Shown: positions 34,768-44,112 of the stretch, piece after piece
How the letters are laid out: each line of letters starts with the position of its first letter
Numbering within the stretch: position 1 is the first letter of the stretch
Assembly: GCA_963669265.1 (NCBI GenBank)
Contig: OY769916.1
Coordinates: 1,364,001 to 1,428,000, forward strand
Length of the DNA: 64,000 bases
Direction: 5' to 3'
Source of the DNA: SZUA-547 sp963669265
GTDB lineage: Bacteria; Pseudomonadota; Alphaproteobacteria; Rhodobacterales; Rhodobacteraceae
The notes under the pieces: model-generated
Databases searched by the model: none
What the model was told of the DNA's origin: nothing
The model's input: only the letters and a program-made list of their open reading frames with translations
Translations under genes and position numbers: made by a program

Positions 34768-35544
34768 TTACTCGCGCGCCATGCCCATGAACTGCAGCAG
34801 GAACATGAACATGTTGATGAAGTTCAGATACAGGCTCAACGCGCCCATGATCGCGCCCTTCTCAAGATAGGCCGCGCCTTCCGCGCCCATCTGGCTGAAG
34901 TGCAGATATTCGTTCTTCAGGCGTTGCGTGTCATACGCGGTCAGGCCTGCGAAGATCAGCACACCGATCACCGAAACGGCGAAAGCCAGTCCCGAAGAGC
35001 CGATGAAGATATTCGCGATCGACGCCACGATCAGGCCGATCAGGCCCATGATCAGGAACCGGCCCATGCCGCTGAGGTTCCGCTTGGTCGTATAGCCGTA
35101 AAGGCTGAGACCCATGAACGCGATTGCCGTCGCAAAGAAGGTCTGGGCGATCGAAACGCCGGTGAAGACCGCAAAGATCCAGGAAATCGATAGGCCCATC
35201 AGGCCTGAGAAGATCCAGAACATGGTCTGGGCCGAAGACGCCGCCATTTTATGCATCCGCGCGCCCATGAAGAACACCATGCCGAGCGGGGCGAACATGA
35301 TCACCCATTTCAGAGGCGATGAGAACATCGCGACCAGCATGCTCTCCGGAATGATCAATGTGGGCTTCTGATCCACCACATTGGCGAAGTCCGCGCCCAC
35401 CACATAGGCCACAAGACCGGTGATGATCATCGCTACGCCCATCAGCGCGTAGACTTTGTTCAGATAGGCGCGCAGTCCTTCATCGACCTGCGCGGCGGTT
35501 TGCGCGGTCGCGCCGCGTCGAACCGTCGTCTGATAGTTAGCCAT
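34768..35544 (-). CDS. BAX inhibitor-1 / YccA family membrane protein
   Basis: 258 residues, seven hydrophobic segments (AYLNKVYALMGVAMIITGLVAY to AIMGALSLYLNFINMFMFLL, in parts). The C-terminal YLNFINMFMFLLQF and the EYLHFSQMGAEGAAYLEKGA region are typical of the UPF0005/BI-1 family. In bacteria these proteins act as pH-sensitive calcium-leak channels or bind FtsH (YccA); which applies here is unknown. Start ATG 35544 has AAAGGTG a few bases upstream; longer frame openings (35604) lack this. Confidence 0.92.
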   Translation of the reverse strand: MANYQTTVRRGATAQTAAQVDEGLRAYLNKVYALMGVAMIITGLVAYVVGADFANVVDQKPTLIIPESMLVAMFSSPLKWVIMFAPLGMVFFMGARMHKMAASSAQTMFWIFSGLMGLSISWIFAVFTGVSIAQTFFATAIAFMGLSLYGYTTKRNLSGMGRFLIMGLIGLIVASIANIFIGSSGLAFAVSVIGVLIFAGLTAYDTQRLKNEYLHFSQMGAEGAAYLEKGAIMGALSLYLNFINMFMFLLQFMGMARE

Positions 35545-35754
35545 CAGTACACCTTTGTTCATACTTGTCCGCCCGCCAGGAACGGCCCGGCGAGATGACT
35601 CCACCTAAATATCGGTCGATCGCCGCCGGTATTCAAGGCTGAAGCCTTTAAAAGTAGGGTCAAATCGACGTGGCCGGCGTCCTGCCCCGTCCCCGTCCCG
35701 CAGGCCGAAGCCGAATCCAGACGGCGCGGCGAAGATCAGCGACGCCGCGGGCGA

Positions 35755-38313
35755 TCAATCCCGGGCGCGTAAAACCCTTGCGGGACGGGCGGAAAGCGGC
35801 TTCAGCGCAAAGAACAGCCCCGCCAGCAGGCTGGCTAGCGCGCCCCCCGCGACCACAGCGATGGCGGAGGTCGGCTCGAAGGTGAAATCCGCGTCCATCA
35901 CTTGCGTCATCACCGCCCAACCAGCCGCCCAGCCCGCGAAAACGGCGACCACGCCCGCCGCCGCGCCCAACAGGCCGGTGCGAATCGCATGGCTCGCCAA
36001 TATGCGCGCGCGGGTCGCGCCAAGCGTTTTCAGGACCGCCGCGTCATAGATCTGCCGCCGCTGGCCCGCCGCCGCGGCGCCGATCAGCACCACGATTCCA
36101 GTGAGCAGCGTCGCCGCCGCGCCCCATCGCGTCGCGGCCGCCAGATCCCCCAACCCGTCCGAGACCCGCTGGATGGCGTCGCGCACGCGAATGGCCGTGA
36201 CATTGGGAAATCCGCCCGCGATCTCTCGCAACAAGGGCGCCTCGGCCTGCTCCTCGGCGTAGATCGTCGCGATATGGGTGTGCGGCGCGCCCTGGAACGC
36301 GCCCGGATCGAACACCATCACGAAATTGATGCCCATGGTGCGGAACTCGACCACGCGGAAACTGGCGACCGTGGCGGTGATCTCGCGGCTCAGGACGTTG
36401 ACGGTGACCGTGGAGCCGATCTTGAGGCCCAGTTCCCGTCCCTCCTCCTCCGAGAACGACACAAGCGGCGGTCCCTGATAATCCTCGGGCCACCACGCGC
36501 CTTCGGTGATGACCGTGCCCTCAGGCGGCTTGGCCGCGTAAGAAATGCCCCTGTCGCCGCGCAACACCCAGCCGGAGCCGGAGATCTTCGCCTCTCGCGA
36601 GGGCACGCCGTCCAGCTTGGTGACGATGCCGCGCAGCATCGGCGCGCTCTGGATGCGCTCGACCCCCGACTGATCACTCGCGGCGGTCAGAACCGTATCG
36701 AGCTGATCATTCTGGATGTCGATAAAAAAGAAGGCAGGCGCGTCCTTCGGCAGCTCCTTGTCGATCAGACCGCGCATATTCGCGTCCACCTGACCGATGG
36801 CGGCCAACACCGCGAGGCCGAGGCCGAGCGACAGCACAACGCCAGACGTCTCGCCCGTAGGCCCGCCCGCCGCCGCTAACGCCAGCCGCAGCGCCGGGCG
36901 CCCGCGCACCGCGCCGCCCCGCGCCATCTTGCGCGACAGCGCGGAGACGCCCCTTGCCGCCAGCGCCAATGCGGCGAGCGCGACCAGCAGCCCGCCCAGA
37001 AAGCCGAGGGACAGGCTGGGAATGCTTGATAACGCCACCGCCGATCCGACCAGCGCCAGCGCCACAAGCGCGATGGCGGCCAGCCATGTCGGACGCGGCC
37101 AGCGCCGCTCCGGCGCCACCAAATCGCGAAACAGCCCCGCCGCGCGCACATCCCGCGCCCGCGCCAGCGGCCAGAGCGCGAAAAGAAGCGCGGTCAGCGA
37201 GCCATAGAGCGACGCCTCGATCAGGGGACGCGCATAGACCTGAAACAGGGCCGGCACCGGCAGTTTGTCAGCGAAAAGCGGTCCCAGCAGAGTCGGCGCC
37301 CCGGCGCCCAGCGCCAGCCCCAAAACGATGCCCAACACCGTCAACGCGCCGATCTGCATCAGATAGGTCGCGGCGACCACACGGCCCGTCGCCCCCATCG
37401 TCTTCAGCGTTGCGATTGTCTCCGTCTTGCCGTCCAGATAGCTGCGCACGGCGGAGGAGACGCCGACGCCGCCCACCGCCAATGCGGCCAGACCGACCAG
37501 CACCAGGAACGAGCCGATGCGCTCGACAAATCGCGCCACGCCGGGCGCGCCGTTGCGGCTGTCTTTCCAACGAACGCCCTGATCGGCGAATTTCTCCAGC
37601 GCCTCGTTCTTCAAGCCCACCAGATCCGCGCCGGAGGGCAACTCCATCCGGTAAAGCGTCTCGTAGAAGGAACCGGGCTGCAGCAATCCTGTTCCCTCCA
37701 ACGCCGCCCGCGACGTCAAAAGACGCGGCCCAAACGCGAACCCGCCCGAGATCGCGTCAGGTTCCGAGGTCAGCGCCGCGCGCAGCTCCAGCTCGCCGAC
37801 GCCCAGCCGAAAGCGGTCGCCGATCTCCAGCCCAAGGCGGTCGATCAACACCGGCTCCAGCACCGCGCCATAGACGCCCTGAGCGTTTGCAGCCAGCGCC
37901 TGATCCAGCGGAATTTCCGGCGCCAGCCGCAACTCGCCATAAAGCGGATAGAGATCGTCGACGCCTTTGACCTGCACCAGCGCGCGTTCTTCCTCGTCTG
38001 AGATCCGGCTTGTCGCTGTGATCATGGAGCGGAACTCGAAGATCTCCGAATAGCTGGTCGAGACATCCTCGATCCACGCCAGTTCCGCGCCCTCGACCGC
38101 GCGGGAGGTGAATTTCAGCTCCGCGTCGCCCCCTAGAATGGCCGAGCCTTCGACCTGTAGACCCTCGGTGATCGCCGAGCGCACCGAGCCGACCGCCGCG
38201 ATCGCCCCGACGCCCAGCGCCAGACAGGCGAGGAAAACGCGAAATCCTTTCAGCCCGCCGCGCAGCTCTCGCCGGGCGAACCGTGCCGCGACGGTGAAAT
38301 CGCTCAACCTCAT
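35755..38313 (-). CDS. ABC transporter permease, FtsX/LolCE type (YbbP-like)
   Basis: 852 residues. An N-terminal membrane segment and a large periplasmic loop (about 45-260), three segments (about 265-400) of an FtsX domain, further segments at 410-480, a second periplasmic loop, and a C-terminal FtsX domain (about 720-830). Together with the ATPase gene it overlaps by 4 nt, it makes an exporter of the lysophospholipase-associated type (E. coli YbbA-YbbP beside TesA). Its substrate is not established; it does not carry a lipoprotein-release signature. Inner membrane. Confidence 0.9.
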   Translation of the reverse strand: MRLSDFTVAARFARRELRGGLKGFRVFLACLALGVGAIAAVGSVRSAITEGLQVEGSAILGGDAELKFTSRAVEGAELAWIEDVSTSYSEIFEFRSMITATSRISDEEERALVQVKGVDDLYPLYGELRLAPEIPLDQALAANAQGVYGAVLEPVLIDRLGLEIGDRFRLGVGELELRAALTSEPDAISGGFAFGPRLLTSRAALEGTGLLQPGSFYETLYRMELPSGADLVGLKNEALEKFADQGVRWKDSRNGAPGVARFVERIGSFLVLVGLAALAVGGVGVSSAVRSYLDGKTETIATLKTMGATGRVVAATYLMQIGALTVLGIVLGLALGAGAPTLLGPLFADKLPVPALFQVYARPLIEASLYGSLTALLFALWPLARARDVRAAGLFRDLVAPERRWPRPTWLAAIALVALALVGSAVALSSIPSLSLGFLGGLLVALAALALAARGVSALSRKMARGGAVRGRPALRLALAAAGGPTGETSGVVLSLGLGLAVLAAIGQVDANMRGLIDKELPKDAPAFFFIDIQNDQLDTVLTAASDQSGVERIQSAPMLRGIVTKLDGVPSREAKISGSGWVLRGDRGISYAAKPPEGTVITEGAWWPEDYQGPPLVSFSEEEGRELGLKIGSTVTVNVLSREITATVASFRVVEFRTMGINFVMVFDPGAFQGAPHTHIATIYAEEQAEAPLLREIAGGFPNVTAIRVRDAIQRVSDGLGDLAAATRWGAAATLLTGIVVLIGAAAAGQRRQIYDAAVLKTLGATRARILASHAIRTGLLGAAAGVVAVFAGWAAGWAVMTQVMDADFTFEPTSAIAVVAGGALASLLAGLFFALKPLSARPARVLRARD

Positions 38314-39035
38314 TCGGCGGCCTCTGGGGCGACTTTGGCCGCATGCGGCGCAGAGCGCCGCTCCTCCCGCTCAATAAGCCCGTCGCGGATATGGATGACG
38401 CGGTCGCAACGCTCCGCCAGTTCCGGCGCATGGGTGACCATGATCAGCGTGGTGCCGCGGGTGTCGTGCAAATTGAACAACAAATCGATGATCCCAGCGC
38501 CGGTGGTGCCGTCCAGATTGCCCGTCGGCTCGTCCGCCAGCAGGATGTCCGGGCTGGGCGCGGCGGCGCGGGCGAGCGCGACGCGCTGTTGCTCCCCGCC
38601 TGAGAGCTGCGAGGGATAATGGTCCATCCGATCGCCAAGCCCGACCTGGCGCAGCTCGTCACTCGCCTTGTCGAACGCGTCGCGATCACCAGCCAGCTCC
38701 AGCGGCGCGGCGACATTCTCCAACGCCGTCATCGTCGGGATAAGGTGGAAGGATTGAAACACCACCCCCATATGATCACGTCTGAAGAGGGCGAGCGCGT
38801 CTTCGTCCATCGTGGTCAGGTCGCGGCCCAGCGCGCGCACATCGCCGCCGGTGGCGCGCTCCAACCCGCCGAGGATCATGAGGAGAGAGGATTTGCCGGA
38901 ACCAGACGGACCGACGATGCCAAGCGCCTCGCCGGGCTCGACAGTTAGATCAACGCCGCGCAAAATCTCAACACGCCCCGCCTTGCTGTCGAGAGCGAGC
39001 ATCGCGCCACGAAGATCGAATACGGGATCGCCCAT
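38310..39035 (-). CDS. ABC transporter ATP-binding protein (YbbA/LolD type)
   Basis: 241 residues from ATG 39035. Walker A GPSGSGKSSLLMI, signature LSGGEQQRVALARA, Walker B DILLADEPTGNLDG and the H-loop VTHAPELA are all intact. It is the cytoplasmic ATPase of the neighbouring FtsX-type permease; the two genes overlap by 4 nt. Start MGDPVFDLRG fits relatives; the frame opens further upstream but that region belongs to the divergent gene. Its ATG overlaps the divergent tesA ATG in a CATG tetranucleotide. Confidence 0.94.
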   Translation of the reverse strand: MGDPVFDLRGAMLALDSKAGRVEILRGVDLTVEPGEALGIVGPSGSGKSSLLMILGGLERATGGDVRALGRDLTTMDEDALALFRRDHMGVVFQSFHLIPTMTALENVAAPLELAGDRDAFDKASDELRQVGLGDRMDHYPSQLSGGEQQRVALARAAAPSPDILLADEPTGNLDGTTGAGIIDLLFNLHDTRGTTLIMVTHAPELAERCDRVIHIRDGLIEREERRSAPHAAKVAPEAAE

Positions 39036-39765
39036 GAAGTTTCGCCTGTCCTTGTTGTTCGCGCGATTATCGCCTCTCGGGCGATATGGGGCCATCCCGC
39101 GTTTTCGCAATCGCGAAATCGTGTTGGCGGCGCTTTTCTCGCTGTTTTTTGCGCTGGCGCCGGTCGGCGCGTCGGCCAAGGACGCTGTCACCGTGCTCGC
39201 CCTGGGCGACAGCCTGACCCATGGCTACGGGCTGCCGCAGGAGGACGGCTTCGTGCCGCAATTGCAGGCGTGGATGGCCGAAAACGGCGCGCCGCACGTG
39301 GCGGTGATCAACGGCGGCGTCTCCGGCGACACCACCGCGGGCGGGCGGGCGCGGCTCGACTGGTCGCTGACGCCTGAGGTGGACGCGGTGATTGTCGAGC
39401 TTGGGGGCAATGATCTCTTGCGTGGAATCGATCCGGCCTCCAGCCGCGAGAATCTGGACGCCATTCTGACGACGCTGGATGAACGCGACCTGCCCGCGCT
39501 TCTGACCGGCATGCGCGCGCCGCTGAATTATGGTCCGGAGTGGAAGGCCGAATTCGACGCCATGTATCCCGAACTTGCCGAGAAGCACGGCGCGATCTAC
39601 GACCCGTTCTTTCTAGAAGGGCTGGAGGGCGACGCGACCCTCGCCCAGCCGGATGGCATCCATCCCAGCGCGAAAGGCGTCGAGGCGCTGGTCGCCCGGT
39701 TCGGCCCGCTGGTGTTGGAGCTTGTTCGGCGGGTCGAGAACGGCAAGGCGCAAACCGCGCAATGA
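39034..39765 (+). CDS. tesA: GDSL-type arylesterase / lysophospholipase (TesA family)
   Basis: 243 residues. A long N-terminal region with a hydrophobic core (IVLAALFSLFFALAPVGASA) is a signal peptide for export to the periplasm. SGNH motifs: block I LALGDSLTHGYG (Ser60), block II VSGDTTAGG, block III ELGGNDLLRG, block V DGIHPSAKG. E. coli TesA is a periplasmic thioesterase/lysophospholipase L1. The ATG at 39034 gives a signal peptide of nearly 50 residues; a later start (GTG 39121) would give a more usual one, but the ATG has no competing evidence against it. It is divergent from the ABC pair, as tesA is from ybbAP in E. coli, and overlaps thpR by 4 nt. Confidence 0.9.
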   Translation: MKFRLSLLFARLSPLGRYGAIPRFRNREIVLAALFSLFFALAPVGASAKDAVTVLALGDSLTHGYGLPQEDGFVPQLQAWMAENGAPHVAVINGGVSGDTTAGGRARLDWSLTPEVDAVIVELGGNDLLRGIDPASSRENLDAILTTLDERDLPALLTGMRAPLNYGPEWKAEFDAMYPELAEKHGAIYDPFFLEGLEGDATLAQPDGIHPSAKGVEALVARFGPLVLELVRRVENGKAQTAQ

Positions 39766-40298
39766 TCCGCGCCTTCGTCGCCATCCGGCCGCCGGACGAT
39801 GTGATCGAGCGGCTCACCGGCCTGCAGGCGGGCGCGCCCGGCAGGGTCGTTGCGCCGGAGAACCTGCACCTGACATTCGCTTTTCTGGGGGAGATCCCGA
39901 CCCAGCTTTTGGCGGACGCCGACGCCGCGCTGGCGCAACTCAAGGCGAGCCGGTTCCCGGTAGCCCTGGACGGAACCGGCCTGTTCGGCGGCTCGAAACC
40001 CCGGCTGCTCTATGCGGATGTGCGGCCCGAGCCCGCGCTGACGGCCCTGCAGACCAAAGTCGCGCAATCGCTGCGCGATGCGGGGATCGCGTTGGAATCG
40101 CGCCGCTTCACGCCGCATGTCACGTTGGCGCGGCTCGGCGGAACCGGCGCCGACCGCAAGCGGGCGGAGCGATACGTCGCCGACCGCGCCGCCTTTCTGG
40201 CCGGCCCGTTCGAGGTCGCGGAGTTTGGTCTCTACCGGTCAACCCTGCATCCACGCGGGCCGGTCTATGAGCGCCTGAACGCCTATCGCCTGACATAA
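39762..40298 (+). CDS. thpR: RNA 2',3'-cyclic phosphodiesterase
   Basis: 178 residues of the 2H phosphoesterase family. Two HxT motifs define it: HLTFAFLGE near residue 42 and HVTLARLG near 119. It opens cyclic 2',3'-phosphates in RNA ends (older name 2'-5' RNA ligase). The start ATG 39762 overlaps the tesA stop (ATGA). The C-terminus FEVAEFGLYRSTLHPRGPVYE is characteristic. Co-translated with tesA. Confidence 0.93.
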   Translation: MIRAFVAIRPPDDVIERLTGLQAGAPGRVVAPENLHLTFAFLGEIPTQLLADADAALAQLKASRFPVALDGTGLFGGSKPRLLYADVRPEPALTALQTKVAQSLRDAGIALESRRFTPHVTLARLGGTGADRKRAERYVADRAAFLAGPFEVAEFGLYRSTLHPRGPVYERLNAYRLT

Positions 40299-40326
40299 AA
40301 AGGCCGCCCCGTGGGTGCGGGGCGGC
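40297..40326 (-). terminator. Terminator of the DUF1127 gene
   Basis: On the minus strand GCCGCCCCG (40326-40318) and CGGGGCGGC (40311-40303) form a 9-bp stem followed by five T (40301-40297). It overlaps the end of thpR on the other strand. Confidence 0.85.
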
Positions 40327-40361
40327 AGGAACAGGGACAGTGGTGTCTGGTCTGGCGTCGC

Positions 40362-40577
40362 TCAGCTTGCGTCCCAGAACGGGCGTGCGGCCTCGGCCTG
40401 GGCCTGATGCCGGGCGATGCCGATATCACGCAGCTGCTCGTCGGACATCTCGGCCAGCGCGCGGCGCTGTTTTGCGACATCGATCCAAAAGTTCACGAGT
40501 TTCAGGAGCCCGGTCAGCGGGCCGGTGTGGCGGGTCGCGACGGGTGCGACGCGCGTAGTCACGTTGATCGTTTTCAT
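40362..40577 (-). CDS. DUF1127 small protein
   Basis: 71 residues. The C-terminal half QRRALAEMSDEQLRDIGIAR is the DUF1127 (YjiS-like) motif, an arginine-rich helix; in Agrobacterium and Rhodobacter small DUF1127 proteins have been linked to RNA turnover and phosphate or sRNA effects. Start ATG 40577 with GGAGG 5 nt upstream decides against the ATG at 40589. Divergent from the LysR gene, with its own terminator. Confidence 0.9.
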   Translation of the reverse strand: MKTINVTTRVAPVATRHTGPLTGLLKLVNFWIDVAKQRRALAEMSDEQLRDIGIARHQAQAEAARPFWDAS

Positions 40578-40648
40578 AGCGTCCTCCATTTCAAAATCTG
40601 ATTAGACTTCCTGTTTCATCATCGTGATTGATATCTAGGCGAACCGGC

Positions 40649-40684
40649 TGTATAAGTGAAACGAATGTTTATGAAGTGATTCAT
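40649..40684. promoter_or_regulatory. Putative promoter/operator between DUF1127 and LysR genes
   Basis: On the minus strand CTTCAT (40676-40671), 16-nt spacer and TATACA (40654-40649) could drive the DUF1127 gene. The palindrome ATGAA-GTGA-TTCAT (40671-40684) overlaps the -35, which fits control by the adjacent LysR protein. Confidence 0.35.
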
Positions 40685-40719
40685 CAAGATCTGTGAATGA
40701 TCGCCGAGGGAGGCGCGCC

Positions 40720-41598
40720 ATGCCCCGAAACCTAGACCTGACTGCCTTGCGGAGCTTTCTGACTGTCGCCGAGACCGGCGGCGTCACCCGCGCGGCCGGG
40801 CAACTGAATCTGACCCAGTCCGCGGTTTCAATGCAGCTCAAACGGCTTGAGGAGGCGTTGGACGCGCAGTTGCTCGACCGGACGGGCCGGGGCGTCACGC
40901 TGACGTCAGAGGGCGAGCAGGTCGCCGCCTACGCCCGGCGCATCCTGACCCTGAATGACGAAATTCTGGACCGCCTGACCGGGGCGGATTTCGAAGGAGA
41001 GATCTCCATTGGCGTGCCGCACGACATTGTCTATCCGCACATCCCCAGCGTACTGCGGGCCTTTGACCGCGAGTATCCGCGTGTGAAAGTGCATCTCCTC
41101 TCCTCCTACACCAAAAAGCTGAAGGTGATGTTCGCGCGCGGCGAGATCGACCTGATCCTGACCACCGAGAAAGAGGTGGAGCCGGGCGGCGAGGTTCTGG
41201 ACGACGCGCGCATGATCTGGGTCGGCGCCCATGGCGGCGCGGCCTGGCGCGCGCGACCGTTGCGCATCGCGTTCGAGAACGGCTGCCTGTTCCGCGCGCC
41301 GACCATCGAAGCGTTGGAGAACGCGGGCATCCCGTGGGAATTGGCGGTCGAGTCGGACTCCACCCGCACCATCGACGCCAGCGTTTCGGCCGACCTGGTG
41401 GTTCACGTCTCGCTGGAAAGCACGGTCAGCCCGCATGTGGAGGCGCTGCGCCATGGCGGCGCCCTGCCTGAATTGCCCAGCATGAAGATCTGCATGTACG
41501 CCGCCCAGGGACCGAAAGCTTCGCTGATAGACGTGCTGGCCGATTGCGTGCGCACGGCGTGGCGCGGCGGCTCGCTGAAAGCGGTCGACGCCGCCTGA
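40720..41598 (+). CDS. LysR-family transcriptional regulator
   Basis: 292 residues. Winged helix-turn-helix at 1-60 (LDLTALRSFLTVAETGGVTRAAGQLNLTQSAVSMQLKRLE, in parts) followed by a periplasmic-binding-protein-like effector domain. GAGGGAGG 7 nt upstream supports ATG 40720. Effector is unknown. As with most LysR proteins the divergent neighbour (DUF1127 gene) is a likely target. Confidence 0.93.
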   Translation: MPRNLDLTALRSFLTVAETGGVTRAAGQLNLTQSAVSMQLKRLEEALDAQLLDRTGRGVTLTSEGEQVAAYARRILTLNDEILDRLTGADFEGEISIGVPHDIVYPHIPSVLRAFDREYPRVKVHLLSSYTKKLKVMFARGEIDLILTTEKEVEPGGEVLDDARMIWVGAHGGAAWRARPLRIAFENGCLFRAPTIEALENAGIPWELAVESDSTRTIDASVSADLVVHVSLESTVSPHVEALRHGGALPELPSMKICMYAAQGPKASLIDVLADCVRTAWRGGSLKAVDAA

Positions 41599-41610
41599 AT
41601 TTCGAGCGGA

Positions 41611-42993
41611 CTACCTTGGACTCGGCGGAGCGACGACGAGGGGAAGACGCACTTTTGACCGCAATCCCCCCAACTCCGCCGAAGGCTCAAGCTCGAGCGT
41701 CCCCTCATAGAGGCCGGCGAGATCGGCGACGATGGCGAGGCCGAAACCCGAACCCGGCGCGCTGGTATCGATACGCGCGCCCCAGGCGACGGCTTTTTCA
41801 CGCGCCTCTGCGTCCAGACCCGGCCCGTCATCCTCCACATCGAGCGTCAGACCAACGGGCGTCGCCTCCGCCGCAAGCAGAATGCGACCGGCGGCATGGC
41901 GATGCGCGTTGGCCAGCAGATTGGTGAGGATGGCGTCGAGATCGCTCTGGGCCATGCGCAATCTCAGGCGCGGATCGCAGCGCACATCGATCTCCAGCGG
42001 CGCGGAACGGTAGAGCAGCAGAAAACTCTCGCGCGCGTCCTGCAGCAAAGGCGCCAGATCGAAGGCCGGGTGTGGACCTTCCGGGCCGATGGAGGTCGCG
42101 AGCGCCGAGTAACGATCCAGCGTCGCGCCCATCGAATCGAGCCGCGCCATGGCCACATCCGTATTGTCGCCCATGGTCAGCGCGTTGCGGGTGATGGCGA
42201 TCGGGTGTTTCAGGTCATGTGCGATCTTGGCGATATAGCGCCGGGTGCGCTCGACCAGCTTCTCGTTGCGGTCGATGGAGCTGTTCAGGTTTTCGACGAT
42301 GGCCCCAATCTCGCTTGGATAGTCGCCCTCGATTTTAGGCGTCTCTCCGACGCCATAGCGCCCGGCCGCGCGCTCCAGCCGTCTAAGCGGCACCAGCACG
42401 ATCGCGACCAGCGCCAGAATCAGCGCCAGCATCAAAGCGCCGAACGCGACGAACCCGGACAGCGCCGCCCGCCGCAACGCGTCCGCCCGCTCCGAGATCA
42501 ACTCGTCATAGCGGGCCGCGCTCATTGCCGCCGTATAGGTGACGATGACAGGTTCACTCGCGGCTGCGCCCGGCGCGGCCGGCGGCCATTCGCTGCGCGT
42601 CTGCTGCGCGATGGCGAGCGGCCCCAGCGAAGACTCGACGACTTCATGGACGAACCCGGCCCGACCGCCCGGAAGAGTCGGCAAGTCGATCTCCTCCATC
42701 GCCAGCACTTCGGATTGAAAGACTTCGCCCCGCTCGTCTTCAATCGCCCAGTGGAGATCGCCGGTATTCGGCGGCTCGGGTGGAAATCCGGTGATTTGCG
42801 CCGTGGTCCAGATGCCGCGCAGGTCCCGCGCCAGCGCCTCCAACTGGCCATCCACGGCGCGCCGCACCGGTTTCTCGATCGCCGCGTCGATGACGAGCCA
42901 TGAGAGTCCACAGACCAGCGCATAGAGCAGCGCCGCGACCAGCAGCAGGCGACGGCGCAAGCTTCGCAACAGGTTTGGCGACGAGACCTTCAT
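41611..42993 (-). CDS. Two-component sensor histidine kinase (PhoQ/FeuQ-like)
   Basis: 460 residues. Membrane segment at about 13-33, a periplasmic domain to 175, a second segment at 180-205, HAMP, dimerisation domain with IAKIAHDLKHPIAITRN (phospho-acceptor His) and HATPase domain with LTNLLANAHRHA (N box), DVEDDGPGLD (G1) and GSGFGLAIVADL (G2). The HDLKHP H-box is that of PhoQ/FeuQ-type kinases. It overlaps the response regulator by 4 nt. The stimulus is unknown; envelope or metal ions are likely. Confidence 0.92.
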   Translation of the reverse strand: MKVSSPNLLRSLRRRLLLVAALLYALVCGLSWLVIDAAIEKPVRRAVDGQLEALARDLRGIWTTAQITGFPPEPPNTGDLHWAIEDERGEVFQSEVLAMEEIDLPTLPGGRAGFVHEVVESSLGPLAIAQQTRSEWPPAAPGAAASEPVIVTYTAAMSAARYDELISERADALRRAALSGFVAFGALMLALILALVAIVLVPLRRLERAAGRYGVGETPKIEGDYPSEIGAIVENLNSSIDRNEKLVERTRRYIAKIAHDLKHPIAITRNALTMGDNTDVAMARLDSMGATLDRYSALATSIGPEGPHPAFDLAPLLQDARESFLLLYRSAPLEIDVRCDPRLRLRMAQSDLDAILTNLLANAHRHAAGRILLAAEATPVGLTLDVEDDGPGLDAEAREKAVAWGARIDTSAPGSGFGLAIVADLAGLYEGTLELEPSAELGGLRSKVRLPLVVAPPSPR

Positions 42994-43664
42994 TCAGAGT
43001 CCGAAACCGCAAGCCGATAGCCATAGCCGCGCACGGTTTCGATAGCGTCCTTGCCGAGCTTTTCGCGCAACCGGCCGATATAGACCGGAATCTCGCCGCC
43101 GGTTTTAGCGGACATCTGATCAAAGGCGCGTTCCGCAAGGTCGGTCGCGGAGCTCGGACGGTCCGCGCTGAGGATCAGGCAATGCAGCAGTCGAAACTCG
43201 GTCGGCGTCAGGCGCAGTGCCTCGTCTCCCCGCCAGACCCGCATCGCTCGGGTGTCCATGCGCAGCGGCCCCGCCTCCAGCACCGGCGTGGAGACATTCG
43301 GGCCGCCGGAGTTGACTGCGCCGCGCACCCAGTCCAGCAGCAACTCCAGATCGACGGGTTTCAAAAGATAATTGGTGGCCCCTGCGCGCACGCCATCCCG
43401 CATATCCGCCACCGATTGGCGCGTGGCCGTCAGGATGATCACTGGCATGGTCTTGCCCTCGGCCCGCCAGCGGCGCAGCACCGACAATCCGTCCATGCCC
43501 GGCAATCCCAGATCGAGCACGACCGCCGCGTAGGGCGCCGAAAGCCCGAACTCCAGCGCCTCCTCGCCATCGGCGACGCAATCGACGACATAGCCCTCCC
43601 CCTCGAAGAGAGAGGTGATCTGCCGCGCCAGATCCGGGTCGTCCTCAACGATCAGCGTGCGCAT
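42990..43664 (-). CDS. OmpR-type response regulator (PhoP/FeuP-like)
   Basis: 224 residues. Receiver with the acidic pair in LIVEDDPDLA and the phospho-acceptor in VVLDLGLPGMDGL, then a winged-helix DNA-binding domain (LRLTPTEFRLLHCL, VYIGRLREKLG, TVRGYGYRL). Start ATG 43664 with GGGAG upstream; a longer frame starts at 43736 but has no site. Partner of the adjacent kinase; they overlap by 4 nt. Confidence 0.94.
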   Translation of the reverse strand: MRTLIVEDDPDLARQITSLFEGEGYVVDCVADGEEALEFGLSAPYAAVVLDLGLPGMDGLSVLRRWRAEGKTMPVIILTATRQSVADMRDGVRAGATNYLLKPVDLELLLDWVRGAVNSGGPNVSTPVLEAGPLRMDTRAMRVWRGDEALRLTPTEFRLLHCLILSADRPSSATDLAERAFDQMSAKTGGEIPVYIGRLREKLGKDAIETVRGYGYRLAVSDSE

Positions 43665-43683
43665 GACCTGCTCCCTTTCCACG

Positions 43684-44112
43684 TCAGCGGCGACGCCCCG
43701 GCGCCTCATACAAGATCCGCCGCGTCGTGGGGTCAATATAAACGATCGTCTCCGAGCCGTTGCGCGATCTCACCCAAACCTCATACATGTATCCGGCGGA
43801 GGTTCTCGCCGGACGTCGCACAAAGACGCTGGTGATCTTTGCGCCGCGAAATCTGGGCTGGCTCTTGATGACGCCGTTCAGGCCGCGGGCGGAGACGCGC
43901 TCTCCATTGGCGCGGTTCGCATCCTTGCCGGACGCGCCTTTCTTTTTTTTGCCCTTCTTTTGCGAGACCTGCAGCGGTTCCGTGTCCGGCGCCAAGCGCT
44001 CCTGCGCATATGCGCCTTGCGCCTCAGGCGCGTCGACGTCCCCGATGCTCGCCAGGGCGGGCGTCCAGGCGATGCAAATCGCAATGACAAGAAGGCTTCG
44101 GAAGGCGCGCAT
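43684..44112 (-). CDS. Small exported protein with PepSY-like C-terminus
   Basis: 142 residues from ATG 44112. Signal peptide at about 4-20 (FRSLLVIAICIAWTPALA), a lysine/glycine-rich middle (SQKKGKKKKGASGKDANRAN) and a C-terminal segment YMYEVWVRSRNGSETIVYIDPTTRRIL that has the PepSY-type beta-strand pattern. It is the first gene of an operon with the PhoP/FeuP-like pair, 20 nt upstream of the regulator. By analogy with Sinorhizobium FeuN, a small periplasmic protein acting on FeuQ, it could be a sensor partner, but the sequence alone does not show this. Confidence 0.72.
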   Translation of the reverse strand: MRAFRSLLVIAICIAWTPALASIGDVDAPEAQGAYAQERLAPDTEPLQVSQKKGKKKKGASGKDANRANGERVSARGLNGVIKSQPRFRGAKITSVFVRRPARTSAGYMYEVWVRSRNGSETIVYIDPTTRRILYEAPGRRR

